Translations under genes and position numbers: made by a program
The notes under the pieces: generated by a model
The model's database searches: none
What the model saw: the letters and a program-made list of their open reading frames with translations, nothing else
What the model was told of the DNA's origin: nothing
Assembly: GCF_964340395.1 (NCBI RefSeq)
Contig: NC_135549.1
Coordinates: 32,537,332-32,601,331 of the forward strand
DNA: 64,000 nucleotides
Direction of reading: 5' to 3'
From: Glandiceps talaboti
Lineage: Eukaryota > Hemichordata > Enteropneusta > Spengelidae
In this document: positions 1 to 11,223 of the stretch, piece after piece
How the letters are laid out: each line of letters opens with the position of its first letter
Numbering within the stretch: position 1 is the first letter of the stretch

Positions 1-2565
1 AATTTGACTATGTTATAGGCATGGGCATGGTTGCTATAATTTGACTATGTTATAGGCATGGGCATGGTTGCTATCAATTGACTATGTTATAGGCATGGGC
101 ATGGTTGCTATCATTTGACTATGTTATAGGCATGGGCATGGTTGCTATAATTTGACTATGTTATAGGCATGGGCATGGTTGCTATCAATTGACTATGTTA
201 TAGGCATGGGCATGGTTGCTATAATTTGACTATGTTATAGGCATGGGCATGGTTGCTATCAATTGACTATGTTATAGGCATGGGCATGGTTGCTATCATT
301 TGACTATGTTATAGGCATGGGCATGGTTGCTATCATTTGACTATGTTATAGGCATGGGGATGGTTGCTATCATTTGACTATGTTATAGGCATGGGCATGG
401 TTGCTATCATTTGACTATGTTATAGGCATGGGCATGGTTGCTATCATTTGACTATGTTATAGGCATGGGCATGGTTGCTATCATTTGACCATGGGCATGG
501 TTGCTATCATTTGACTATGTTATAGGCATGGGCATGGTTGCTATCATTTGACTATGTTATAGGCATGGGCATGGTTGCTATCATTTGACTATGTTATAGG
601 CATGGGCATGGTTGCTATCATTTGACTATGTTATAGGCATGGGCATGGTTGCTATCATTTGACTATGTTATAGACATGGGCATGGTTGCTATCATTTGAC
701 TATGTTATAGGCATGGGGATGGTTGCTATCATTTGACTATGTTATAGGCATGGGCGTGGTTGCTACCATTTGACTATGTTATAGGCATGGGCGTGGTTGC
801 TATCATTTGACTGTTATAGGCATGGGTGTGGTTGCTATCATTTGACTGTTGCTATGAGCATGGGCACGGTTGCTATCATTTGACTGTTGCTATGAGCATG
901 GACATGATTGCTATCATTTGACTGTTGCTATGAGCATGGGCATGATTGCTATCATTTGACTATGGGCATGGGCATGGTTGCTATCATTTGACTAAGTTAT
1001 AGGCATGGGCATGGTTGCTATCATTTGACTATGTTATAGGCATGGGCGTGGTTGCTATCATTTGACTATGTTATAGGCATGGGCATGGTTGCTATCATTT
1101 GACTATGTTATAGGCATGGGCATGGTTGCTATCATTTGACTATGTTATAGGCATGGGCATGGTTGCTATAATTTGACTATGTTATAGGCATGGGCATGGT
1201 TGCTATCATTTGACTATGTTATAGGCATGGGCATGGTTGCTATCATTTGACTATGTTATAGGCATGGGCATGGTTGCTATCATTTGACTATGTTATAGGC
1301 ATGGGCGTGGTTGCTATCATTTGACTATGTTATAGGCATGGGCATGGTTGCTATAATTTGACTATGTTATAGGCATGGGCATGGTTGCTATAATTTGACT
1401 ATGTTATAGGCATGGGCATGGTTGCTATCAATTGACTATGTTATAGGCATGGGCATGGTTGCTATCATTTGACTATGTTATAGGCATGGGCATGGTTGCT
1501 ATAATTTGACTATGTTATAGGCATGGGCATGGTTGCTATAATTTGACTATGTTATAGGCATGGGCATGGTTGCTATAATTTGACTATGTTATAGGCATGG
1601 GCATGGTTGCTATCAATTGACTATGTTATAGGCATGGGCATGGTTGCTATCATTTGACTATGTTATAGGCATGGGCATGGTTGCTATCATTTGACTATGT
1701 TATAGGCATGGGGATGGTTGCTATCATTTGACTATGTTATAGGCATGGGCATGGTTGCTATCATTTGACTATGTTATAGGCATGGGCATGGTTGCTATCA
1801 TTTGACTATGGGCATGGGGATGGTTGCTATCATTTGACTATGTTATAGGCATGGGCATGGTTGCTATCATTTGACTATGTTATAGGCATGGGCATGGTTG
1901 CTATCATTTGACTATGTTATAGGCATGGGCATGGTTGCTATCATTTGACTATGTTATAGGCATGGGCATGGTTGCTATCATTTGACTATGTTATAGACAT
2001 GGGCATGGTTGCTATCATTTGACTATGTTATAGGCATGGGGATGGTTGCTATCATTTGACTATGTTATAGGCATGGGCGTGGTTGCTACCATTTGACTAT
2101 GTTATAGGCATGGGCGTGGTTGCTATCATTTGACTGTTATAGGCATGGGTGTGGTTGCTATCATTTGACTATGTTATAGGCATGGGGATGGTTGCTATCA
2201 TTTGACTATGTTATAGGCATGGGCATGGTTGCTACCATTTGACTATGTTATAGGCATGGGCGTGGTTGCTATCATTTGACTGTTATAGGCATGGGTGTGG
2301 TTGCTATCATTTGACTGTTATAGGCATGGGTGTGGTTGCTATAATTTGACTATGTTATAGGCATGGGCATGGTTGCTATCATTTGACTATGTTATAGGCA
2401 TGGGCATGGTTGCTATCATTTGACTATGTTATGGGCATGGTTGCTATCAATTGACTATGTTATAGGCATGGGCGTGGTTGCTATCATTTGACTATGTTAT
2501 AGGCATGGGCGTGGTTGCTACCATTTGACTATGTTATAGGCATGGGCATGGTTGCTACATGTACA
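1..2565. repeat. 37-bp minisatellite array in GNS intron 5
   Basis: About 68 head-to-tail copies of a 37-bp unit containing GACTATGTTATAGGCATGGG. Variants differ by single bases (GGGCATGG, GGGGATGG, GGGCGTGG) and a few units are shortened. A run of marked variants (a 'tagacatgg' unit, then a 'ggggatgg' unit, then a 'gctacc' unit) occurs near 671 and again near 1994, so part of the array has been duplicated as a block of about 1.32 kb. The array runs off the left edge of the window and lies about 110 bp downstream (minus strand) of the exon 5 donor of GNS. No coding potential. Confidence 0.97.
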
Positions 2566-2674
2566 TGTAGGAACAGTTGTATCCGTGTATCTTGAAGTAC
2601 ATCTTCAATAGATTGGTTGAATTAATAAATATTTCATTAGATATTTGACTTGTAATAAAAACAATAAGACTTAC

Positions 2675-2773
2675 CAACAAATCTGTAAGGTAGTCTGTTT
2701 TATAATCATCTCCATGTTTCTCAGCTGTACCATTGATAGATAGGACATAGTTATAATAAACAGAGTTATGAAC
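2675..2773 (-). CDS. GNS: GNS exon 5
   Basis: This exon has 33 codons (residues 151-183), starts after TATACAG and ends before GTAAGTC. It carries NYVLSING and [15 protein letters not shown], both typical of GNS. NGT at residue 164 is a possible N-glycosylation site. The donor is followed about 110 bp later by the 37-bp minisatellite. Confidence 0.92.
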
Positions 2774-5700
2774 CTGTATAAAATGTACACAAATTACATA
2801 ATTATATGTATTGCTATGGCAACTTGTATAAAGAAAGACCACTGTTTAGAAAGTCTTCATTGAACACATAGTCTCCCCCCCCATCATTTCAACTAAGTAA
2901 TTCATATTCTGATTCTTTATGACAAGTACAAATACAAGTACAAGTACAAGTACAAGTACAAGTACAAGTACACGTACATGTACATGTATGGCAGCCAATT
3001 GGTCATAATACCATGAAGGTCATGAAACAAAGGAATGTGCACATGTGGACTACTGTATGTTATGACATTTGTGCCATGTTTGGTTGAAATGGGCTGATAC
3101 ACATCTGAGTTATACAAGTGCACAATGAATTTTAGCTATAGGCCTTTGAATATAGAGGCCAGGGTCAAAGTCTCATAAGAAAGCTGATCAAAATGGGCAT
3201 AAACCCTTCATTGAAGTCACTATCACAACTTGTAGATTTTTGTGTACATGTCGATTTTTTTTTCAATTCGGTTTTATTTTCTTAGGAAAGCTGAAAATAT
3301 TTCAAACTATGTCCCCTGACATGTAGAGTTACTTGTGTACACTTACTACGTAAATGTTGCATGTTTGGACAATATCTTGTGATACACATGACTTACTATA
3401 CTTTACTATTGGGGATGCCAAAATCTTAGAAAATGCATGCTTCCCAATACGGTCCAACTACTAACTAAAAGTGTTTTTAGAGAAAAAATTGAACATAAAA
3501 CTAATGACCAGACATAACATCACAATTCTATCTGAAGATAATTGATTTTGCTTTATTCACTTTTCTCTTTACCTATCTATCTATTCCAGTGACTATAGAT
3601 ATATTCTCATTTCACCTTATCTATCTATTCCTGTGACTATAGATATATTTTCATTTTACCTATCTATCTATTCCTGTGACTATAGATATATTCTCATTTT
3701 ACCTATCTATCTATTCCTGTGACTATAGATATATTTTCATTTTACCTATCTATCTATTCCTGTGACTATAGATATATTCTCATTTCACCTTATCTATCTA
3801 TTCCTGTGACTACAGATATATTCTCATTTACCTATCTATCTATTCCTGTGACTCTATAGATATATTCTCATTTTACCTATCTATCTATTCCTGTGACTAT
3901 AGATATATTCTCATTTTACCTATCTATCTATTCCTGTGACTATAGATATATTCTCATTTACCTATCTATCTATTCCTGTGACTATAGATATATTCTCATT
4001 TACCTATCTATCTATTCCTGTGACTATAGATATATTTTCATTTTACCTATCTATCTATTCCTGTGACTATAGATATATTTTCATTTTACCTATCTATCTA
4101 TTCCTGTGACTACAGATATATTCTCATTTCACCTATCTATCTATTCCAGTGACTACAGATATATTCTCATTTTACCTATCTATCTATTCCAGTGACTATA
4201 GATATATTCTCATTTACCTATCTATCTATTCCTGTGACTATAGATATATTCTCATTTTACCTATCTATCTATTCCTGTGACTATAGAATCTGATATATTC
4301 TCATTTACCTATCTATCTATTCCTGTGACTATAGATATATTTTCATTTTACCTATCTATCTATTCCAGTGACTACAGATATATTCTCATTTTACCTATCT
4401 ATCTATTCCTGTGACTATAGATATATTCTCATTTCACCTATCTATCTATTCCTGTGACTATAGATATATTCTCATTTTACCTATCTATCTATTCCAGTGA
4501 CTACAGATATATTTTCATTTTACCTATCTATCTATTCCAGTGACTACAGATATATTCTCATTTCACCTGTCTATCTATTCCTGTGACTATAGATATATTC
4601 TCATTTTACCTATCTATCTATTCCTGTGACTATAGATATATTCTCATTTACCTAGTATCTATCTATTCCTGTGACTATAGATATATTCTCATTTACCTAT
4701 CTATCTATTCCAGTGACTATAGATATATTCTCATTTACCTATCTATCTATTCCTGTGACTATAGATATATTCTCATTTACCTATCTATCTATTCCAGTGA
4801 CTACAGATATATTCTCATTTTACCTAACTATCTATTCCAGTGACTATAGATATATTCTCATTTACCTATCTATCTATTCCTGTGACTATAGATATATTCT
4901 CATTTTACCTATCTATCTATTCCTGTGACTATAGATATATTCTCATTTACCTATCTATCTATTCCTGTGACTATAGATATATTTTCATTTTACCTATCTA
5001 TCTATTCCTGTGACTATAGATATATTCTCATTTACCTATCTATCTATTCCTGTGACTCTATAGATATATTCTCATTTACCTATCTATCTATTCCTGTGAC
5101 TATAGATATATTTTCATTTTACCTATCTATCTATTCCTGTGACTATAGATATATTCTCATTTTACCTATCTATCTATTCCTGTGACTATAGATATATTTT
5201 CATTTTACCTATCTATCTATTCCTGTGACTATAGATATATTCTCATTTTACCTATCTATCTATTCCTGTGACTATAGATATATTCTCATTTTACCTATCT
5301 ATCTATTCCTGTGACTATAGATATATTCTCATTTTACCTATCTATCTATTCCTGTGACTATAGATATATTTTCATTTCACCTGTCTATCTATTCCTGTGA
5401 CTATAGATATATTCTCATTTTACCTATCTATCTATTCCTGTGACTATAGATATATTCTCATTTCACCTATCTATCTATTCCTGTGACTATAGATATATTC
5501 TCATTTACCTATCTATCTATTCCTGTGACTATAGATATATTCTCATTTCACCTATCTATCTATTCCTGTGACTATAGATATATTCTCATTTACCTATCTA
5601 TCTATTCCTGTGACTATAGATATATTTTCATTTTACCTATCTATCTATTCCTGTGACTATAGATATATTTTCATTTACCTATCTATCTATTCCAGTGACT

Positions 5701-8700
5701 ATAGATATATTCTCATTTCACCTATCTATCTATTCCTGTGACTCTATAGATATATTCTCATTTCACCTATCTATCTATTCCTGTAATTCTATAGATATAT
5801 TTTCATTTCACCTACATGTATATATCAATTACTGTGACTCTATAGATATATTTTTATTTTACCTATCTATCTATTCCTGTAACTGTATAGCTGTATTTTC
5901 ATTTTACCTAATATCTATCTATCTATTCCTTTGACTCTATAGATATATTTTCACTTTTCAGTAATAATTCCAACTTAATTATTCCACTAAACTTTAAATG
6001 GAATATTACCACTGTTTTGTGATTTGGTAATTGTACAATGTATTTGTGATGTTATTTCTGACTTACCAGTCCTACCCAGGAATCCCATCCTGGTGGTACA
6101 TGTATTTGTGATGTTATTTCTGACTTACCAGTCCTACCCAGGAATCCCATCCTGGTGGTACATGTATTTGTGATGTTATTTCTGACTTACCAGTCCTACC
6201 CAGGAATCCCATCCTGGTGGTACATGTATTTGTGATGTTATTTCTGACTTACCAGTCCTACCCAGGAATCCCATCCTGGTGGTACATGTATTTGTGATGT
6301 TATTTCTGACTTACCAGTCCTACCCAGGAATCCCATCCTGGTGGTACATGTATTTGTGATGTTATTTCTGACTTACCAGTCCTACCCAGGAATCCCATCC
6401 TGGTGGTACATGTAGTTGTGATGTTATTTCTGACTTACCAGTCCTACCCAGGAATCCCATCCTGGTGGTACATGTATTTGTGATGTTATTTCTGACTTAC
6501 CAGTCCTACCCAGGAATCCCATCCTGGTGGTACATGTAGTTGTGATGTTATTTCTGACTTACCAGTCCTACCCAGGAATCCCATCCTGGTGGTACATGTA
6601 GTTGTGATGTTATTTCTGACTTACCAGTCCTACCCAGGAATCCCATCCTGGTGGTACATGTATTTGTGATGTTATTTCTGACTTACCAGTCCTACCCAGG
6701 AATCCCATCCTGGTGGTACATGTAGTTGTGATGTTATTTCTGACTTACCAGTCCTACCCAGGAATCCCATCCTGGTGGTACATGCTCAACTCCACCTGCT
6801 TCTTTGTCTCCATACTGGAATGAAACAAATCAGTATCTACATTTACTTAACTATAAACCAAGAGTCTGTTTTGTCTCTTAAAACACAAGAAATCAGTCTT
6901 TTTGACGATTTTACTTTTTACTTTTGCTTTATATAGTTTGTAACTTTGTAATTGTTGTGTTGAATGTACCTTCTGTAGAGGTTACTTACAGCCAAGCAAA
7001 CCATATATTATATACATTGTACTGATATTAGACATGTACACAGTGTGCCTCTTCCTGTATTTGTCTTCTTCAGACATTTGTTATACTGTTTTGACAATGA
7101 GGCATGTCTATTTATCCTATAGTAGTATACTATTAGCCAACAAGCAGTGAGCTTTATTTAATGTAAGCAAGCTTTAAAAAATAAAATTGGCGACACTTAG
7201 ATACAACAAAGTTTCTCTATCTGAAATATGTAAGAAATGGCTGGATTTTGACAATTAAACCTGAAGGTCAAAGTCAAGGGCTTAACAGAACACTTACACC
7301 TGAAAATACAGGGTAGACATTCTATGTGTTATAGTTTTTCAGTTAAGCAGAAAATATTGAGTTTTAACAACAAATATGGCTGCCATTGAGTACTACTATG
7401 AGTGATGTGATACATCTACCAATTCATGTATTCTAATTTATACCTACCTGATTCAAATATTTTCCTGCAAAGAATGTTGAGTATCCCATTTGCTTTATGT
7501 ATGTAATAAATGCTTTCTTCTCAGCTCCATTCTGCCACTGAGGACTGCTACAGTTGCCTGCTATGGTATTATTGAGTGCTCCATGGTTGTGTACATAGTT
7601 ACCAGTTAGAATACTTGATCTACTTGGACAGCATAGAGGACTGGTTGTAAACTGATACAAAATATACAATGTGTATTAAACATCAGTAAGGAAGAGTTTC
7701 AAATTCACTGCACTTTACAGAAATACATTGTGAAGGTTGGAATCCATGCTATCAATGGTCCAACCATAGAATTACAACCCTTCTCACTAAACTGTTACAA
7801 CTGAATGGTCAAACCATAGAATTACAACCCTTCTCACTAAACTGTTACAACTGAATTAATGGTCCAACCATAGAATTACAACCCTTCTCACTAACCTGTT
7901 ACAACTGTATTAATGGTCCAACCATAGAATTACAACCCTTCTCACTAAACTGTTACAACTGAATTAATGGTCCAACCATAGAATTACAACCCTTCTCACT
8001 AAACTGTTATAACTGAATTAATGGTCCAACCATAGAATTACAACCCTTCTCACTAAACTGTTACAACTGAATTAATGGTCCAACCATAGAATTACAACCC
8101 TTCTCACTAAACTGTTACAACTGAATTAATGGTCCAACCATAGAATTACAACCCTTCTCACTAAACTGTTACAACTGAATTAATGGTCCAACCATATAAC
8201 TACAACCCTTCTCACTAAACTGTTCCAACTGTATTAATGGTCCAACCACAGAATTACAACCCTTCACACTAAACTGTTACAACTGAATTAATGGTCCAAC
8301 CATAGAATTACAACCCTTCTCACTTAACTGTTACAACTGAATTAATGGTCCAACCACAGATTTACAACCCTTCTCACTAAACTGTTCCAACTGTATTAAT
8401 GGTCCAACCACAGAATTACAACCCTTCTCACTAAACTGTTACAACTGTAGTAATGGTCCAAGTACAGAATTACAACCCTTCTCACTAAACTGTTACAACC
8501 CACATAAACCACAAATGATTACTCATTTGATAGCTTGTAAATTGAGCAAAAACTTGCATCTAGGTCACAGGTTGGTCTCTTTGAATACAGATACAGTAGA
8601 AGTGATGCTTGGTATTTCATTCATGTGACATTCCGTTCTTGACAAAAAGACACATTTAACTCTAGACTAACAATAACAGAGACACAACACAACACAGCAG

Positions 8701-10930
8701 GATCCTTTGCCCAATCACACTCAGAACAGTGATAAGTATTGCTATTATGCAGTAAAACAGGTTTCTAATGAAAACATTACACATTGGACTTGATGATTTT
8801 AATGGCTGCAGTTGTTTATTTTCTAACTGATAATCAACATTTCAACTTGACTACTTCTACATCCCCACTGTCCATGGCACCTATGTAATTGTTTCTTTTG
8901 CAATAGAACTTGTCTGAGGGTGTGTAAAGAAAATGTTACATGAGTGAAACACCAAACTAACATCATTTCAACTGTTAATAATAGTTTTACTATTTGGTAA
9001 ATAAACATCATTTTTTGGCTTCTCTGCTGTCTGATGAAACCTCAGTTGAGTTCTACTGTTTAATTCTCCCATGTTGCCAATTTATATTATAGCTGAATCT
9101 AATAAGAGTATTATCAGAACATTATCCATTTATATGTACTGTCATTTTGTTGTATTTCACTCCATTCACAATGAGCGTAACTACAATGTAGTGTGCAGGT
9201 TGCGGGCTGCTGCGGGTTGCTGCAAGCCTGGGATTTTAACTATTGTGCGGGGGTTGCAGGCTGCTGTGGGTCTTTGTGAGGCTGGGATTATAACTACTGT
9301 GTGGGTTGTGGGCTGCTGTGGGTCACTGTGGGGAATTGAGTGTAACTATTGTGCAGGCTGTGGGTCGCTATTATTTTTCCATTAAATGTTAATTTATTCA
9401 CTTGTTAAAACCCAAGAAATTTGTTTTGCTGGGCACTAGGGGTAACTTATTGCGCAGGTCACACACTACATGAACTGTACTATTCAATAGAACCTATGTG
9501 CTGGTCATGTAATGAATAATTGTAAAACATTGTCTGTCACCAGCTTTACTTCATCCACATGTCATTGACCTTTTGAACTCTGCAATTTCCTTCATGTACA
9601 ATAAAACATACAAATTATAGAGATCACAAAATGTAAGCAATATATAAATGGCAACAAAACCTTTCTAATATGCAAATCCTGTCATCCAGTCATGTGACAG
9701 GCTAAATAATACAAGGTCACATGGTACAATGTCACATAACATCATCCATATCAAAAAAATAAACCAGCAAGTTGCAACCTGCATGATGTACATATACATG
9801 ATGCCTATACTTTGGGTATTGTTGTAGGTATCACATCTTGCAATATGTTTGACTACAACATTACCTCATACCTTTGATTTGCTGACACTTCTTCATCCAT
9901 AAACCCTACACATGTAGGGTCTATGGTTCATCACAGTGGATTGTATAATCTGAGTAAACATCACATGATGTGTCACTTTCAACAATAGTCATTAGTGCCA
10001 AGCAAACAAACCCTTTTAACAGCCCCTCCCCCTTTTCTCAGGACACTGTCATTTTATATTTCACATTCATTACAGAAATTTCTCCTAGTTTCCTGTACTC
10101 ACCATATTAGAGAATGTTATTCCAGCATCTGCCAGTAGTTTCTTTGTCTTTGTCATGGGTGTCTGTCAATACAATAAAATAGTGTAATAAAACCAACAGA
10201 GCTATTTTTTATTTGTTTGTGGACACAGTTTTACACTGCCTTTTCCAAATAAGGAATAATAATTCTAATACATGTAGAAGCAATTAACTTGGCATGCGTA
10301 GTAAATTAATACTATGATAATAGTCGTTTTTTCAATTCCGTTCTCTCGATCACAGCATGGATGTATTAGTGAGACTAATACATCCATGATCACAGCTAGT
10401 CCTGCTGGCATACGGAGTAAGTCGTCCCTTCATGTCAATACACCCGTGCACCGCACCGTCTACAATCAGGACATCACACAGTGAGATCCACTGTCTCTGG
10501 TTCACTACGTACGAGTCTACAATATCCCTTAAGTTATGTACTTACGATGCTGCCTTCAGACTCAAATTGAATTCGCTGTTTGAACTAAAATCAAAATGTG
10601 TTAACAATAGCTTCATATAACACAATGGATCTATTATTAATAACAGATCCATGAAAACACATAACGATATAAGACTAGGCATACTTTCACTTCGCCTCGG
10701 CTATCTATTTGTGGTCAATAGTTCAATCGCTGGTGACTGAGACACCAAACCATCTTGCGCCCATTTAGTTAACAAGTTAACACTCAACTTTTCAATACAT
10801 GTACACTCACCATACCACCAAGAACAACGTCCTGGTCGTCTGTCAAAATAAATACAATATTTGGCTGAGGTTGGTTGGCATAACACGTACAGTAAAGGAG
10901 GATACACGATACTATCAATACGCGATACAT
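2675..10930 (-). CDS. GNS: N-acetylglucosamine-6-sulfatase, 5' five exons (gene continues beyond the window)
   Basis: Lysosomal sulfatase that removes 6-O-sulfate from N-acetylglucosamine residues of heparan and keratan sulfate (family knowledge). Coding exons on the minus strand: 10930-10811, 10162-10103, 7651-7448, 6814-6749, 2773-2675. All join in phase 0 with GT/AG introns, giving 183 codons, about one third of the usual length of roughly 550. Residues 1-18 form a signal peptide. LTDDQD (29-34) supplies the metal-binding aspartates. CCPSR (67-71) is the CxPxR motif whose first Cys becomes formylglycine. ILTGNY..HNHG (74-84) is the sulfatase signature and AGK ends with the expected active-site Lys124. 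NYVLSING and KHGDDY..DYLTDLL in exon 5 match GNS rather than other sulfatases. Three introns carry minisatellites. The 3' exons lie to the left of position 1. Confidence 0.94.
2923..2990. repeat. (GTACAA)n microsatellite
   Basis: A short run of GTACAA/CAAGTA hexamers grades into GTACATGTACATG. It lies in GNS intron 4, about 150 bp upstream (minus strand) of the exon 5 acceptor. Confidence 0.9.
3015..3200. repeat. Dispersed repeat fragment, related to 27325-27505
   Basis: Both places share 'gacatttgtgcca', 'tggttgaaat', 'catctg' and a block ending in 'aggtcaaagtctca'. They align over roughly 170 bp with many substitutions. The family and boundaries are not known to me. It is probably an old transposon fragment inside GNS intron 4. 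Confidence 0.6.
3568..5955. repeat. 43-bp minisatellite array in GNS intron 4
   Basis: About 55 copies of a 42-43-bp unit built around CTATCTATCTATTCCTGTGA followed by CTATAGATATATTCTCATTT. Units differ by a T/TT/TTT length change and by CCTGTG versus CCAGTG. Several ORFs of 85-93 codons run through it only because the unit lacks stops in some frames; they are not genes. The right end degrades into more divergent units after 5760. Confidence 0.97.
6038..6784 (-). repeat. Exon-derived 62-bp minisatellite carrying 12 copies of the GNS exon 4 splice donor
   Basis: Twelve near-identical 62-bp units. Read on the minus strand each unit is the last 36 nt of GNS exon 4 (codons [12 protein letters not shown]) plus the first 26 nt of the intron (GTAAGTCAGAAATAACATCA and 6 nt more). 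The copy at 6722-6784 is the genuine exon end; the other eleven lie in intron 4. Copies differ by only one T/G change, so the expansion is recent or is kept homogeneous. The unit is not a multiple of three, and reading past the first donor meets TAA at the fifth codon, so only the first donor gives a full protein. Confidence 0.95.
6749..6814 (-). CDS. GNS: GNS exon 4
   Basis: This exon has 22 codons (residues 129-150), starts after ATTCCAG and ends before GTAAGTC. It encodes [20 protein letters not shown] and two more residues, matching the segment between the active-site AGKYLN strand and the NYTLSING strand of GNS. Its 3' half is the source of the 62-bp array. Confidence 0.93.
7448..7651 (-). 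CDS. GNS: GNS exon 3, catalytic exon
   Basis: This exon has 68 codons (residues 61-128), starts after TGTATCAG and ends before GTAGGTA. It holds [12 protein letters not shown] (formylglycine Cys67), HNHG, two N-glycosylation sequons (NNT, NCS) and FFAGKYLN with active-site Lys124. All catalytic residues expected for this part of the fold are present. Confidence 0.95.
7752..8500. repeat. 54-bp minisatellite array in GNS intron 2
   Basis: About 14 copies of a 53-54-bp unit containing AATGGTCCAACCATAGAATT and CTTCTCACTAAACTGTTACA. Variants (CACAGA for ATAGAA, GTTCCAA for GTTACAA) cluster towards the right end. The array starts about 100 bp upstream (minus strand) of the exon 3 acceptor. Confidence 0.96.
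8501..10102. other. GNS intron 2 remainder, no gene seen
   Basis: No exon-like or conserved coding segment was found apart from the small tandem repeat at 9184-9372. The ORFs here are short and featureless. Confidence 0.6.
9184..9372. repeat. GC-rich tandem repeat, about 60-bp unit, 3-4 diverged copies
   Basis: Repeated GCAGGTTGCGGGCTGCTG, then GGGATT/GGAATT, then TAACTATTGTG. The units are G-rich on the plus strand against an AT-rich background and allow a spurious 104-codon ORF. Confidence 0.8.
10103..10162 (-). CDS. GNS: GNS exon 2
   Basis: This exon has 20 codons (residues 41-60), [20 protein letters not shown], starting after ATTGACAG and ending before GTGAGTAC. It matches the TPLxKTKxLIxxxGxTF segment that follows the DDQD..LGG strand in GNS. 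Confidence 0.93.
10348..10396. mobile_element. 31-bp palindrome flanked by 9-bp direct repeats
   Basis: A 14-bp stem (ATGGATGTATTAGT and its complement) with a 3-nt loop occupies 10357-10387. It is bordered on both sides by GATCACAGC (10348-10356 and 10388-10396). This is the shape of a minimal inverted-repeat element with a 9-bp target duplication, or of two terminal repeats left after near-total internal deletion. It lies in GNS intron 1. Confidence 0.6.
10811..10930 (-). CDS. GNS: GNS exon 1 with signal peptide and metal-binding DDQ
   Basis: This exon has 40 codons and ends before GTGAGTG. The ATG at 10930 was chosen because it gives a compact hydrophobic signal peptide ([15 protein letters not shown]) followed at once by [12 protein letters not shown], the first strand and metal site of sulfatases. 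Confidence 0.92.
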
Positions 10931-11003
10931 TTTGTCTGCACCGTCCAGTGACCCTGCAGCTGTGTTGTTAACTTGTGTATGTGTGTGTGCGAGATGCTCT
11001 GTA

Positions 11004-11032
11004 TCATGTGACGTAGTAATGAATCATGTGAC
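11004..11032 (-). promoter_or_regulatory. Paired GTCACATGA (M-box/CLEAR-like) sites upstream of GNS
   Basis: On the minus strand GTCACATGA occurs twice, at 11032-11024 and 11012-11004, exactly 20 bp apart (about two helical turns) and 75-100 bp upstream of the GNS ATG. The core CACATG E-box within TCACATGA is a site type used by the MITF/TFEB family, whose CLEAR motif (GTCACGTGAC) controls lysosomal genes. The gene is lysosomal, so the placement is sensible. The sites are seen; their function is inferred. A TGACGT half-CRE overlaps the lower site. Confidence 0.45.
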
Positions 11033-11223
11033 AAGCGATAAGAGGTCACGAACTGTCTCGTTTTCACAGATGTCAATGACATTGTTACAGGGATCTCGCT
11101 CGGGACGTGTAGCTGTCGCTCTGGACATTCTACGCTTCGAGGATTCCAACACGCCTTTGTCAGCTCTGCGAAGTTGACGGAGAAGTGTTGGAGTCTCGGA
11201 GCGCATACTAGGATTTCCAGAGC

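Noticed and set aside
4583-5934. Several 85-93-codon ORFs through the 43-bp repeats
   Set aside because: They are repeats of the minisatellite unit in frames lacking stops; no independent coding signal.
8823-9385. ORFs of 62 and 104 codons in GNS intron 2
   Set aside because: No homology, splice context or domain; one is caused by the G-rich tandem repeat.
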